From Steinernema hermaphroditum (taxonomy: Eukaryota; Nematoda; Chromadorea; Rhabditida; Steinernematidae): DNA of 64,000 nt. The position numbers and the translations under genes are program-made. Under the pieces are notes generated by a model that did not search any database, was not told where the DNA came from, and worked only from the letters and a program-made list of their open reading frames with translations. Positions 21,755 to 33,189 of this stretch are shown here, one piece after another. How positions within the stretch are numbered: position 1 is the stretch's first letter; each line of letters begins with the position of its first letter. Where the stretch lies: NCBI GenBank assembly GCA_030435675.1, contig CM059622.1, positions 15,686,001 to 15,750,000 on the forward strand, written 5' to 3'.

Positions 21755-23640
21755 GGCCCGGAAGGTATACTGAGTGGCCTTGTGATAGAAGGAATCAACC
21801 ATATTTCGAAATAATGAACGAAGCAATATTTACCATAGGACAGATCGACACAAACTATAAAGAATTTATCAGATCCATGACCGCGATCCGATGCAATACA
21901 ACCAATCCAATCGCTTCAGGACGTTTTTAACGGTGGCCCAGATGTAGGCACATCGAGGTAGCCTAACTTTCGTTTTTTAGGTATACCATTTCCGTGATTA
22001 TTTCTGTAAAATACAATTCCTTATCCAGGACAGGAATCCCGTCAGAATGAGCGAAGCGATCCCAAACTCATCTTTGTACATGGGCTAACATCCAGGCTTA
22101 AGTTCCGGCATAGGCTTTTAGATATTTTTCGGCTTTCTAGGCAATAAATTGACAAATTCGTTTAAAAGTGTTTTGGTCCCCAACAGTATTGAAATTTTGG
22201 ATCAGATAGTAAGGTACGTAAACAGAATTTTTCAGCATTAATCGACTTACTTCATGTAGTCTTACTTACTAGACTCTTACTTACTAGATTAGACTTACTT
22301 ACTATTTGAGATCTATGGTATATCATTGCATTGTATATCCCTTCATTGCTTCACTTCCTCGGTAGATTCAGAGATCCTCGATCACAGAGTCAGATCGTGA
22401 GATATCAAAACGTTTCGAGAGATCTGTTTTGAGAACAAAAGTGTTTTCGATCAGTTGAGTGAGTCATTGGAACTCCCCGCGTAGGAAAACTTAGATTGCA
22501 AATCTGTGGAGTGCTTATTCTCACTTCTTCTTCAACTGCAATCTTCAACTGCAACTTCAAAGGTATTACTGAGTGGCCTTGTGAGGTCTTGTGACAGAAA
22601 GAATCGACCATATTTCGAAATAATGAACGAAGCAATATTTACCATAGGACAGATCGACACAAACTATAAAGAATATATCAGATCCATGACCGCCATTCGA
22701 TGCAATACAACCAATCCAATCGCTTCAGGACGTTTTTAACGGTGGCCCAGATGTAGGCACATCGAGGTAGCCTAACTTTCGTTTTTTAGGTATACCATCT
22801 CCGTGATTATTTCTGTAAAATACAATTCCTTGTCCAGGACAGGAATCCCGTCAGAGCGAGGGCTCACGGCTAGGCTTAAGTTCCGGCATAGGCTCTTAGA
22901 TATTTTTCGGCTTTCTAGGCAATAAATTGACAAATTTGTTTAAAAGTGTTTTGGTCCCCAACAGTATTGAAATTTTGGATCAGATAGAAAGGTATGTAAA
23001 CAGAATTTTTCAACATTAATCGACATACTATTCTATTTGAGATCTATGGTATATTTACTCAAAAAAATAACGCCACAAAAAAATAAAATACTGTTGTTGT
23101 CCCTTCATTGTTTCACTTCCTCGGTAGATTCAGAGATCCTCGATCACAGTGTCACATCGTGAGATATCAGAACGTTTCGAGAGATCTGTTTTGAGAACAA
23201 AAGTGTTTTCGATCAGTGTGAGTGAGTCATTCGAGCTCCCCGCGTAAGAAAGCTTAGATTGCAAATCTGTGGAGTGCTCATTCTCACTTCTTCTTCGCCT
23301 GCAATACATTGTCCAGGACAATTACAGGACCTTTGGACTCGCGGACGTCAAGACAACAGGACTTAAAATCCCTAGCTATGAGCGTAAGCCGGAGCCGTAA
23401 GGCAAGCCTGGATGTTAGTCCGTGTACAAAAATGAATTTGGGGCTCGCTTCGCTCAATGAGCGTAAGCCGGGCTCGTGAGATATAAAAGCGTTGCGAGAG
23501 ATATGTTTTGAGAACAAATATGTTTTCGATCAGTGTGAGTGAGTCACTCGAGCTTAACACTTCATGACTCTTACATTTTGCCCCGCCTATGATTGCAAAT
23601 CTGCGTAGTTCTCCGTGTCACTTCTTCTTCGTCTCCAATT
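21755..23640 (+). repeat. Tandem segmental repeat, about 800-bp unit, two copies plus a partial third
   Basis: The units start near 21763 and 22561. Shared words include ACTGAGTGGCCTTGTGA, CGACACAAACTATAAAGAAT, GGTGGCCCAGATGTAGGCAC, AGGCTTAAGTTCCGGCATAG and TTTTGGTCCCCAACAGTATTG. The second half of the unit (ACTTCCTCGGTAGATTCAG to GGAGTGCT) recurs at 22350, 23110 and, shortened, from 23480. A 45-codon frame ending in ASGRF is conserved between units with mostly silent changes, hinting at an ancestral exon. Confidence 0.85.
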
Positions 23641-24327
23641 TGCAAACTTTCAATTCGATTCGTGTCCAATTCATAGTGGCTAAAACGATTTGTTTACGTA
23701 ATCACTTATCGGCAAAAGCGCTCTCGAGGCGAATGGAAGTGCGCCTGAATGGACACAAGCGGAAACCTCCCAACCCTCAATTGCTTTTCTCCAGTTGTTT
23801 ACATGTGCAGATTGCGAAAGTTGCATTCGGAGGTTTTCGAGTAGTGCTGGATGCAAGATGCGATAGCCTTTTTTGGCTCATAATCCATCGGTTTTGTATG
23901 GTCGTCACTTCTGATAACCACAAAGCTATAACCAATTGCCCCCCCCCTTTCAAGGTTGACCATTTAATCTAATTCCATCGGCTATTCAACAAACGCTCTC
24001 ATGGACATACAAATATGACCGTTTCTTTCTTTAGCTCACATTTTCTTCCCATGACGTTTATTGTAGTAGCGACAAACAGAACGCGGATCTCCGGTTTCTT
24101 GTCGTTCTCCGACGAGACCGCGGAGGTGTTGCCATATTTTTGATGTTGGTCGATGAGACTTACCCTGGAGTGAAAGGCAGTAAACATCGCAAAAAATGTT
24201 CCATTTCTAACGTTTTGTGCGACTCTGCGCGATGTAGAAACTGCTGCTCATAGCGAAACATCACTTGTAGGAGTGACGTTCTATTTATGGATAAGCCAAT
24301 ATTAGAAATATAAAATGTCACTTCTGA

Positions 24328-24640
24328 TTAGACCCATAGCGAGCGTCCTCTTCGATTATCAAGTTCGATGTTCTCGAGCAACCTCGTACGGCTCATGCTT
24401 TGTAGGAATATGTCACCCTAGATCTACTACTGTACCAAATTCAAGCCGGATCGGTGGGTCATCTATCGACCCTTTTCCATTAGATCCACAGCGAGCGTTC
24501 TCTTCGATTATCCAGTTCTCGTGGGACTTCTTGCCTAAGGGCAGCTCTTACTGTGTCCCAATAGGTCACACTGCCCGAGACCTACTATTGTAGTAAATTT
24601 AAGCGGATCGGTGGGTCTGTGGGCCATCTATCGACCCTTT
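24328..24640 (+). repeat. Diverged tandem duplication, about 152-bp period
   Basis: TTAGACCCATAGCGAGCGTC at 24328 and TTAGATCCACAGCGAGCGTT at 24480 start the two copies, each ending with GGATCGGTGGGTC and CATCTATCGACCCTTTT. Confidence 0.75.
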
Positions 24641-27600
24641 TACACAAAGAATGTTACATAATGTCGAAGTTTTCGAATATTCCACTCCAAAGCATATCAA
24701 AAATTGTTCATATCTGTCTCCATGGTTCATTAAAAAGATTCGCTTCGCCAGCCAGCATTGACCCATTACAGTAGAAAAGGCTTTTCTGCGTCCAGACGTC
24801 TGATTACGTCTTTAAAAATCCGCTATAACCAAAGATAATCATGAGCCATCTAACGCAATTTTTGTAATTCCCCTGTCGTATTCTGTTCTTGAAGCAAAGC
24901 TAAGGACATTCAATTTCACTGTCTGCATGAAACAAATCCAATTTATTTGTTTTTCTTAAAGATTAGCCTTGCTTCGCTGTAAACAAAAAGGAAAATGAAT
25001 GTTTCTTATCTTCAGCATCCCAGGCATTTCATTATGTATAATGCTGTGTTGGACAAAGATAAACGAACTTTATTGTTGATCTCTTGCCATAAGATGCTCT
25101 TTAGTCTTTAGAGCAAATGAGGTCGCTTGTTTTATGTTTAGATGTCGGCCTAGAAAGTGATACTTTTCCCATATTTTTGCAGGAGTCTTATAAGGTGATT
25201 CTTCCAAGTGAATCGAACTGAAATGGGGCAAAAGTTGGCATAGGGAGTCAGTCCATCACAGTCAGCGTTTCGAACTCGACTCAAAACAGCGACAAAACGA
25301 ACTGTTTATGGGCGATGAGGCATGTCGTGGTAGGACCGAACTGTGAAGCAGCTGATTGACCACGAAGAGTTGATCTTTGGCACCGCTTTGAATAGACTTT
25401 TAAAACGTGAAACTTGACTTAAAGCAAACGAATTTGAGTGCGTTTGACTGCCCAATCCGCCCTCTCGATCTTGGCCTGATCGACGTCCGGAAACATGCAA
25501 GCCTTACCGTATTAATCTAATCAGTTAAAGCATGAGAAGCATGTCATAACGTGTTATAAGATATGCAGTGAGAAATGACAAATAACGCTGATCCCGTAGA
25601 GAGGTCGAGTGTATCGGGAAACATGAAAGATTATCAAACAAATACGATTTTTGTTTCTCGAAAATTGGACCTTAGAGAATGAAATAAATAAATGTGATCC
25701 CCTACTATTCCCAAATGGCCGTTTACTTTAGCGTCACTATTGTAAATGAAGGTCTTGTTTATTTTTATCAGCCAAAGATGTCCGTTCAATAAACTTAAAA
25801 TAAGAAAAAAGTCGAAAATTGGACCTGAAACGGGCAGGTATAATGGACATGGACATGCATATGAATAACGGTAATCGCGGCGGAACCATCCTTAGTCATG
25901 GATCGGCCTTTCCACTTATGGACAGCCCAACAGTCCGTCCTTGAGGATGCTCCTGCCGATCACTCCTATCCATATCCAAATCCATGCCCATCGGAAACTG
26001 TTTTGACTCCCATGTTATTCAAAAAAGAGATCCACTTTGGATTTAAAGTAAGCTTGGCTGACTCAATCAAAGAAAATATACCTTCACAGTCACATGTTTA
26101 CGTCTACAAACAGTCATCGATGTGTGGCACTTTTTTCTATGCCCCGATCCAATAACAATGTTTCGACCTCGGTGTTTTCATTTTCAATCCAATGGTTCTT
26201 TTGTTGTTTCGTCTTGGACAACAGAGCATTTATGAAAGGACGATTATTTCGAATGATCTAACCCGACTCACATAAGTGTAGTGTATGCACTTAGCATGCT
26301 AGATCAAGCCGACATCCTTGCACAACACCCGTTTATAGATCTTAATCGCTGGAGGTAGGCCTATCGCCTATCGACCGATTCGTTTTTTGGCCTCTCCCTC
26401 TCCACTTCGTGCAATAAATAGCACGATCGGTCGACGGCGAGGATCGGCGCTCGTTTCGTGTTTATCGCATATATCGATTGTAACGTCTAGACGGGTCTTT
26501 AGCTCCAACGAAACAAAAAAAAACTCCCCTCCTAAACCTCCTTACGCTCTAACGATTTGGCGTTACGCGCCAATAAGCCATTTATCTCTGGTGCGTGTCG
26601 CCGGCGTTTTTTTTTCGCCTTGCACTGATTCATTTGGGATTTGGCCGAAGCACGCGATGTGTCAGATCGGAGCGGCCGGCCGAAGATGTTTGTACATTAG
26701 AAACATATGACTGGGTGCTGTTTTCCGTCACGCTCGCTCTTGTTTCTGATCAGTGCCTGAGAATAATAGGTTTCTCGGCGATTACCTATTCATTGGCTTC
26801 AGCTTCGCGAAGCGTTTCTTTGTTTTCGTCGTTATGAAATAGGCGCTCATGAGGCAAATCCATTGTCAACCGTAAATAATAGACCGTTTTTGATTTTTGG
26901 CCATCTTCGCAATCAGTGAAACAGTCAGTGTGCGACATCCCTCCTTTTCAATTCGGTGCTTTTAGAAGCTCTATTCTGGCTTTTTTACCTCTATTTTTCC
27001 CGAGAGGAGCTCCGAATTTTTGTTGCTTTGGCCAGAACAGACCAGAGAATCATGTTCCTTTCTTGGAAATCATGTTCCTAATTGTGCGACGGAGGAGAGA
27101 ATCACTATCCCCCTTAAGAGGGCTTCTAGTGCGACTGGTGTTAGTTTAAGCACGATTTGGAGATAAGAGCTGCTGTATATAGTGCAATATAAGGTTCGAA
27201 ACTCGCCATTTTTGGCTCCCGATACGATCGCCCTGATTTAAATTTCAATTACAGTTTTTCTTTATGGAGATATTCATTTTTCGTCTGTGTATGACCGTAA
27301 CCAGATGACGTTTTGGTAGCGAACTTGGTAATCCACACTTATATCCCTCACCAGCCGCAACATAAATTGCCAGTTAGTAAAAATCATGGTGATCGTTTTG
27401 GGACCGAAAACGGTGACGGCGGGAATAACATTGTGAATAGCATTTGCACCTAATTGCATCGATGAATAAGGCTGGCCCTTTCCCTGTTAACAGGAACCAA
27501 GCCTTTCTTTTTAACTCTCTGCACTAATATTGGGAAATATTTTTAATAATCTGGATTTGGGCGAGTTCACCTTAACATTACAGTAGTCCGCTTCTCCTCA
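24641..27600. other. Intergenic, no supported gene
   Basis: No domain-bearing frame, RNA gene or clear repeat found. Frames at 25898-26155 and 26387-26837 have no splice or homology support. Confidence 0.45.
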
Positions 27601-27888
27601 TCATGCGATAAGTACTGCTTTCTCCGCATCGTCGTCCATGAGTCCTCCCCTGAAGTGAGATATTAAGGTGACGTTGTTAAGCACCACACAGATCCCTTGA
27701 ACAGGAACGTCTAGATTCGACGGGAATCCGACCGAGTCTAGTGGAGCTGTTTCGGCAGAAACTGAGCGAAAATTTGTCGTGTGATCTGGTCGAGGAATCC
27801 AATATATCAAATCTCTCTCTGTCCACGTTTTGTTCAAGACGATATCTTTTTTGTGCCCTCTAAATTGGAGATATTGTATACGAGTCAT
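27601..27888 (-). CDS. Hypothetical small protein, 95 residues
   Basis: A minus-strand open frame with a true ATG (27888-27886) and a stop at 27603-27601. The residue composition is balanced and protein-like (MTRIQYLQFRGHKKD at the start, WTERDLIYWIPRPDH, VQGICVVLNNVTLI, DDDAEKAVLIA at the end). No signal peptide or helix, and no family recognised. No TTTCAG-type acceptor directly precedes the ATG. It may be a real small gene, a lone exon of a larger gene or a remnant. Confidence 0.3.
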   Translation of the reverse strand: MTRIQYLQFRGHKKDIVLNKTWTERDLIYWIPRPDHTTNFRSVSAETAPLDSVGFPSNLDVPVQGICVVLNNVTLISHFRGGLMDDDAEKAVLIA

Positions 27889-28225
27889 AATGGTATAGTA
27901 TCACATTTTTCCGTGCTCTAGCGTCTGAAATATTCATGACCACACATAGAACAGGACACGACTCCCTGGGAGTTCTATCACATATTACAGCAAAGGTTTC
28001 CTTGACTCGTTTTGACATCTCCTTATTTTCGATCTGACCCTTTAGAATACCCAGAGACCTAGTGAGTTAATCTGATCGAAGGCGAGCAATCTATTTTCAT
28101 AATCCTTTATCGAGCCTCATGCCCTTTAACCTACTAGATTAGACACTATTATGGGGAGTACATTTACACTCACTTGGCTCTCTCACTTTGCGCCGTAATA
28201 CCAACCTATCATCTACTTAACCTCC

Positions 28226-28684
28226 ATGTCTCTCGACCCAAAAGAACTCATCCCAGTCAGCAAGAGCAACGTCGTCCCCAATCCGCGGTCACCTTGTCGT
28301 TCCGAACTTTCCCTCAAACGTCAGCTTCCATCAACGCTCGGCAAACAATGTGGCGCCCCGCTGCAACCAGTCGCCCCTCAACAAACACATTCCACCTTCG
28401 CCGCTTTTTCCCTGAATATCCTCGATTTCTTCGGCGCCAACGCTGACCTTCTCACGTCGCTTTCTCTGTGTGCGCTGTCTAACAGAACAACACTGATTAT
28501 TGCTTATGCATGTGGCGTTTACTTTCCCGCAGACTGTGTATTTCCAAAAGTCACGCATGCCCTCTTTCTATCCGTATTTGATGGAATATTAAGTTACGTA
28601 AAATATCGAGTTACACGTGTCTTTCGATGCAGTAGTTTTCTGTTTCTAACTGGGCATATCGTGTTCACATCATTGATGTACTAG
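28226..28684 (+). CDS. Hypothetical open frame, 152 residues
   Basis: A true ATG opens a long frame whose first 75 residues look protein-like and polar (MSLDPKELIPVSKSNVVPN) and whose second half is hydrophobic (SLSLCALSNRTTLIIAYACG; LFLTGHIVFTSLMY). No family recognised and no exon structure; the length alone is only weak evidence. Confidence 0.2.
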   Translation: MSLDPKELIPVSKSNVVPNPRSPCRSELSLKRQLPSTLGKQCGAPLQPVAPQQTHSTFAAFSLNILDFFGANADLLTSLSLCALSNRTTLIIAYACGVYFPADCVFPKVTHALFLSVFDGILSYVKYRVTRVFRCSSFLFLTGHIVFTSLMY

Positions 28685-31365
28685 GTGTTCGATTAGCACG
28701 ATTGAGTGGCTTGAACCCAGCATTGAAGCCGTTTGGTAACGATGGGTTCGATCACTGATTTTTAAAATATACTAGCAATTCTCCTTCCTTTACAAGTTGT
28801 AGTCCTTGAGCAGCCTTATATGCCAGTTCCCGCCGTATTCGATACGTGATTTTGGGTTGTTGAAAGGTCTTTTGGATTCGAAGTTTCGGAACCTTCGAAG
28901 TTCGATCTGGTGAATAAGTAACGCTGAAATCTTTGTTGTTTACGTTTGCTAATCGAATCAGGACGCAAAGCGAAGAAAACTACAAAAGAAAGACTGAGAT
29001 ATGAGTCGAACCTGAGCCCGAAAATCCACAGCGAAGACGCTCCCCAACATTGAGAAGCTGTACTTCTTATTGTCTATACCATATTGATCAGAAGGGTGTT
29101 TAAACGATACGGTGTTCATATCAACATCGGAGATTTCGGAGCAATTCAGCGGAATCAGGAAGCATCCACTTCAGAAGGTTTCCTTTTCAGCGAGAATATG
29201 CATTCCATACCAGGTATGATTTGGCATCAAAGTATAAGGTCGTCAATTTTCCAATCTGTGGAGAATTCAACCGAATTTTAGTGATGTTTCGATTTTTTGT
29301 TTTCTACCTAACCAAAAAACAAAAACTAGAAAGGAAAACGGAAGTTCTCCACCGGTTACGGTATGGACCACGACGCAGTGTTTTGATCTGTAGACGGGCA
29401 GGTGATTGCCTTCATTAAGAATTCATCAAAATAGCCAAGTCTGTCTAGGAACTAAAGCAAAAGCGTTTTAAGGACTATGAAGAAACATCACTGAACTTTC
29501 ACTTGTTCCGGTTTCAAATATCAAGGCCAGCAGTTCGTTCGTTCTATCGGTGCGAAGTCGATTCGTTTTTTTTTATTTTGTAAACGCGAATTCAGATCAT
29601 ATCAATTTAAAGTTTCGCTATAATTAGGAACCGGAATGGAGACTAATTTTTTGGAGTTTCGAAATTCGCCGCTTTCCCATCTCCCGATAGCACTCTCTGA
29701 CCCTTTTTTTACATTCTCTCTGTCACCATGCGCTCTTTATGAAACATTAGTCTTGCAGCATCCTATCTTTATAAATGAGCCCCATTTCGTGACTTGACCC
29801 TTGTTCGTGCCTCTGTCGCGTGTCCGGGTGAGCGATGTTAAAACGTGGGGGGTTGACCGTTTTATTACCACAATTAATGATGTCGCTTGTGCTGCAACCA
29901 CCGAATGGAATGCGATTGACATCATCGCGTTCTTTATTGGTCGGAGGACAGTGCCCGTTCTAGGTTATAGTTTGGCACGAGCCTGACATCTCAGTTTTCC
30001 CAATTCCAAAAACATCCCAATTCACTGTGTACATCAGTGATCCGTAAACGAGCCTGAGTCCATGTCCGGATTCACTAGGATCACTGGACTAGATCAATGA
30101 TACAAATCCGGATTCGATGCGCAAATAAACACCGAGCCCGGGTCGAAGTGAATCGAGTCCGGTCACGTTTTCGGACTCGATCGAGATGGTCTTTCGTGTA
30201 GCTTATTACTTGTGGGAAAGGAGTGAATGTGTAGACAGAACAGTTTAGGAGTCCTTCATACCAGTCTTTGTATTTGTCCTCTGATAAACCGCTTGAAACT
30301 TAGAAACCATAACCATATTGGCTAGATGAACTTGCTATTTGTCGGAAGGGATACGATGGATAGCTACCACTTTCAGAGATGCCTACCACTTTCCTACCAG
30401 GCCTCGCATCTGGCCACTATACGCATACGGCCACTTACCATAACTTGGAGCGATTTTGCACATTAAAGCTTGCAAGAAAAGAGCACGATGAACACAAAAG
30501 CTTAACCTTGCGAAATCACATGACCTTCAATTGATTTTCGAAAACATGAGTGCGTCTTACCCTAGCACAAGCATAGAAATAGCCGCACTATACCCATGCC
30601 GCGTGTCTTTCGTCGTCGCTCTCCTCCCCGCGAACTGCCGATCAACATAGAATAACAGTTATAACATGACATAGAATGGTATTTTTGAGCATTTGATACC
30701 ATTCGAAAATTTCGACACCATTCGGTTTTTGATCTCTGGACGTTTGAATGCGGGTCTCCATCTGTTTTAACGGGCTTTTTACATCCATTTCCGCTAACTG
30801 CTCAGGGGCAGAATCCCCGATTTTTTTCTTCGCTCATACAAGAAATAAAAGTGTTTATGGAGTGAATGGAATAAATCCGTTTCAACCGTCCCCTTTGGGG
30901 TCTAGACCGTACCTTTTTACGCTTTGAACTGTTTCCCGTTTTTGAGGATCAGGACACCCTTGAGATTTCAACCGTCCTCTCAGGAATGAGCTGGGACTTC
31001 GGCCGTCTCCCTGGGTTATTGACAGGAAGAACTGGCACGAATATGTCAACCAGTTAGGGACGCGTACCTTATCAATGAACTCACTGTAACCTTGTGAATC
31101 GCGTTGTTTACTACACAACCGCTTACGTGCTTCCGTTCTGCCGCCGTAGGCACCCAAACAACCTTCCGCGTGCCCGTCGTGCTCTCTGGTCGTCCGTCGA
31201 CTATGCAAAGTACGCGCAATCGAATCACCGTTCACGTCAATCTTCTCCCCTAACGACTTCCTAATTTTAGCGTCTCAACGCCTATTTCCGGTTCGTTCCT
31301 CCCATCGCACACCCCTATTCTCGACGACACAATCGACGACGCGTCCGTCCCCCCACCAATCTGTT
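28685..31365. other. Intergenic; CGAGTCCG-family patch
   Basis: Positions 30040-30190 hold a decayed repeat rich in CGAGCCTGAGTCC, AATCCGGATTCGATG and GAATCGAGTCCGG. GAGATTTCAACCGTC plus GAATGAGCTG near 30963 recurs near 43572. No gene supported. Confidence 0.5.
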
Positions 31366-31581
31366 ATGATGCCGGCGAACCCGAAACTCGTCCCGTCCAC
31401 CGAAGCGGCGCTCCTCGTACTCGCGCTCGTCATCGGCCTGCTCCTTCTCCTCCACTGCTGGGTGTTCTGCGCGGCACTGCGCCAGGAGCGCAAGGTGCAC
31501 CTGAGCGCGCCTGCCGACGACGGCGAGCGGAAGCGATCGTGGGAGGTGAACTCCGTTATGGACGCCCCGCTGCTTGTGTGA
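31366..31581 (+). CDS. Micro membrane protein 4 (71 residues, one helix)
   Basis: Two adjacent ATGs (31366 and 31369) open the frame, about 97 bases after a TAATTTTAG acceptor. MMPANPKLVPSTEA leads into a long helix (LLVLALVIGLLLLLHCWVFC), then LRQERKVHL as a basic anchor and a charged tail (DDGERKRSWE) ending APLLV. Strongly GC-rich exon in AT-rich surroundings. Same architecture as the three other micro membrane genes; the hydrophobic C-terminal residue is again Val. Family not recognised. AATAAA at 31748-31753 is a suitable polyadenylation signal. Confidence 0.6.
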   Translation: MMPANPKLVPSTEAALLVLALVIGLLLLLHCWVFCAALRQERKVHLSAPADDGERKRSWEVNSVMDAPLLV

Positions 31582-31747
31582 AATGTTCCTAGTTTTTGTG
31601 CTGCTGCTGCTGAATTCCATAATTATCGGAAAAGCGGGTTTTGGTAAGAGGAGGCTCTTTATCAGCGATGTGAGATTTAAGAACTTCTCAGGAATGTACA
31701 TAGCTGTCTATATGATATTTCTCGTGTGTTTTGCGTATTTGTGGTAT

Positions 31748-31753
31748 AATAAA
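31748..31753 (+). promoter_or_regulatory. Polyadenylation signal of micro membrane protein 4
   Basis: AATAAA, 167 bases after the stop codon. Confidence 0.5.
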
Positions 31754-32068
31754 GCAATAGTTTCCAGTGACTTTGCACAGTAGTGGATAACTTTAACATG
31801 TAGAGATATTTCCGAAAAATTCGGGTTGAAATGAATCTGATGTAAATGATATACTTTTGATCAGTTTGATGTACCCTTGATGGACGATCAAACGAATAAA
31901 AGACTCAAATAAACACCAAAACCAAAAAATAAACAATGCGAACTGTCTTAAAACGACTACTTTATCTCATTTCTATGTACATATGCGTCGTTGCATCTAT
32001 CTGAAAATCAGTATGTCTGAGAGTAAATGCCCGGGCTTCCAAGATTTCAGTGAAAAAGCAGTACCACG

Positions 32069-32286
32069 CTGTCTGTCTGGGAATGATTACTCTGCCTTCT
32101 CTGTTCTCTCAGTCTCAGACCGCTCCTCAGAGACCGTTCTGTCTAAAGGGGATGGGATCCGATCGATGCCTTTGATGAGGAGGAGATGGTTTGGCGATCA
32201 TCTCTGAAAATTTTTGGAACAGCTCAATTCACTGAATTGAGTACATATTTACTCGTGAACCCTTGTCTCCGAAGGTGACATAACCA
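32069..32286 (+). repeat. Dispersed repeat, copy 1 (second copy at 60898-61111)
   Basis: About 215 bases that recur 29 kb away in the same direction. Shared words include CTCTGCCTTCTCTGTTCTCT, GATGGGATCCGATCGATGCC, TTTGATGAGGAGGAGATGG and a perfect 9-bp palindrome CTCAATTCA-C-TGAATTGAG at 32223-32241. Confidence 0.9.
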
Positions 32287-32396
32287 TGTCCTTTGCGGTT
32301 CTCTGGAAGGAAACAACAACAACATTGGGTCATAAAACTCTCCAATTTTGTATGCAATAAGGAAGGCAAAGACAACAAACGACCGTAGAAACGTTT

Positions 32397-32462
32397 GCGT
32401 CGGCTAGGAATCGAACCCAGGCCGCCCGTGTGGCAAACATTCTACCACTGAACCACCGACAC
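32397..32462 (-). pseudogene. Degenerate tRNA-Gly (GCC) gene
   Basis: On the minus strand the acceptor stem (GTGTCGG/CCGACGC), D arm (GTTCAGTGGTAGAAT) and T arm (CTGGG-TTCGATT-CCTAG) of a tRNA-Gly are intact. The anticodon arm has lost about four bases compared with the normal form, leaving TTGCCAC as loop on only three pairs. About 66 nt instead of 71. Probably not functional. Confidence 0.6.
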
Positions 32463-33189
32463 TCCGACACTGTAGAACTTATAAACACAGTACCATCCCT
32501 GTAAAGTCAATGCGAAATTATTGCCGAGTGTTCCCCATTAATCACAGAACTGGTGGGGTCCGTTTCCAATGGAACAAGTGATTTCTGAAGAACGCCGATC
32601 TCTGCTCTTTGATTGATCATCGTCGCTTCGGTACAGTCTCAGTGTAAAACATTTCGAAATCGTCTTACATAATAATTCTGTGATAAGTCACGAAACGTCT
32701 CAGAAATCGGCTACCGGTCAGCAAGTCAAAAACGAGAAAGGAGCGGAAATTGATGACATCGCGCGCCTTTGAAACAGCTGACAAAGCGAAGAAGTCACAC
32801 GACGAAAAGTGTGTCATAACTTCGACGGACGGGTTTCACCATATGCAAGCGCCTGGGTGCGGTTCTCCGCGAGAAAAAGGTGATGGATTTTTTGAATCAT
32901 GCGATTCAAGGCTGAGAAAAAGGTATAAGCAGATCCGGTGCAACGACATCGATCAGTGTCGCGCGGTGCGTGTACACTGGTGAACATAATTGGTGCGAGA
33001 TGGTCACGTAGAAGCAGCGAGAAAGAACTATTTTTGTCGCGTACGGAGAGAGAAGTTAGTTTCGAGAATAGATGATGATGGTTTCCGGACATAATGTCGT
33101 GTCAAGAAGCGATCTGTCAGCGTTGCGTTCAGACCACATGGAGCCAATAGTGAAACCGAAACGACTGTACTACAACAACACACAAAAAT
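32463..33189. other. Intergenic, no supported gene
   Basis: Nothing supported; it probably includes the 3' UTR of the minus-strand fukutin-like gene at its right end. Confidence 0.4.

Noticed and set aside
31574..31783. Second hydrophobic frame after the 31.4-kb micro membrane gene
   Set aside because: It starts at a non-ATG codon overlapping the previous stop and lies in the AT-rich 3' UTR before the AATAAA.
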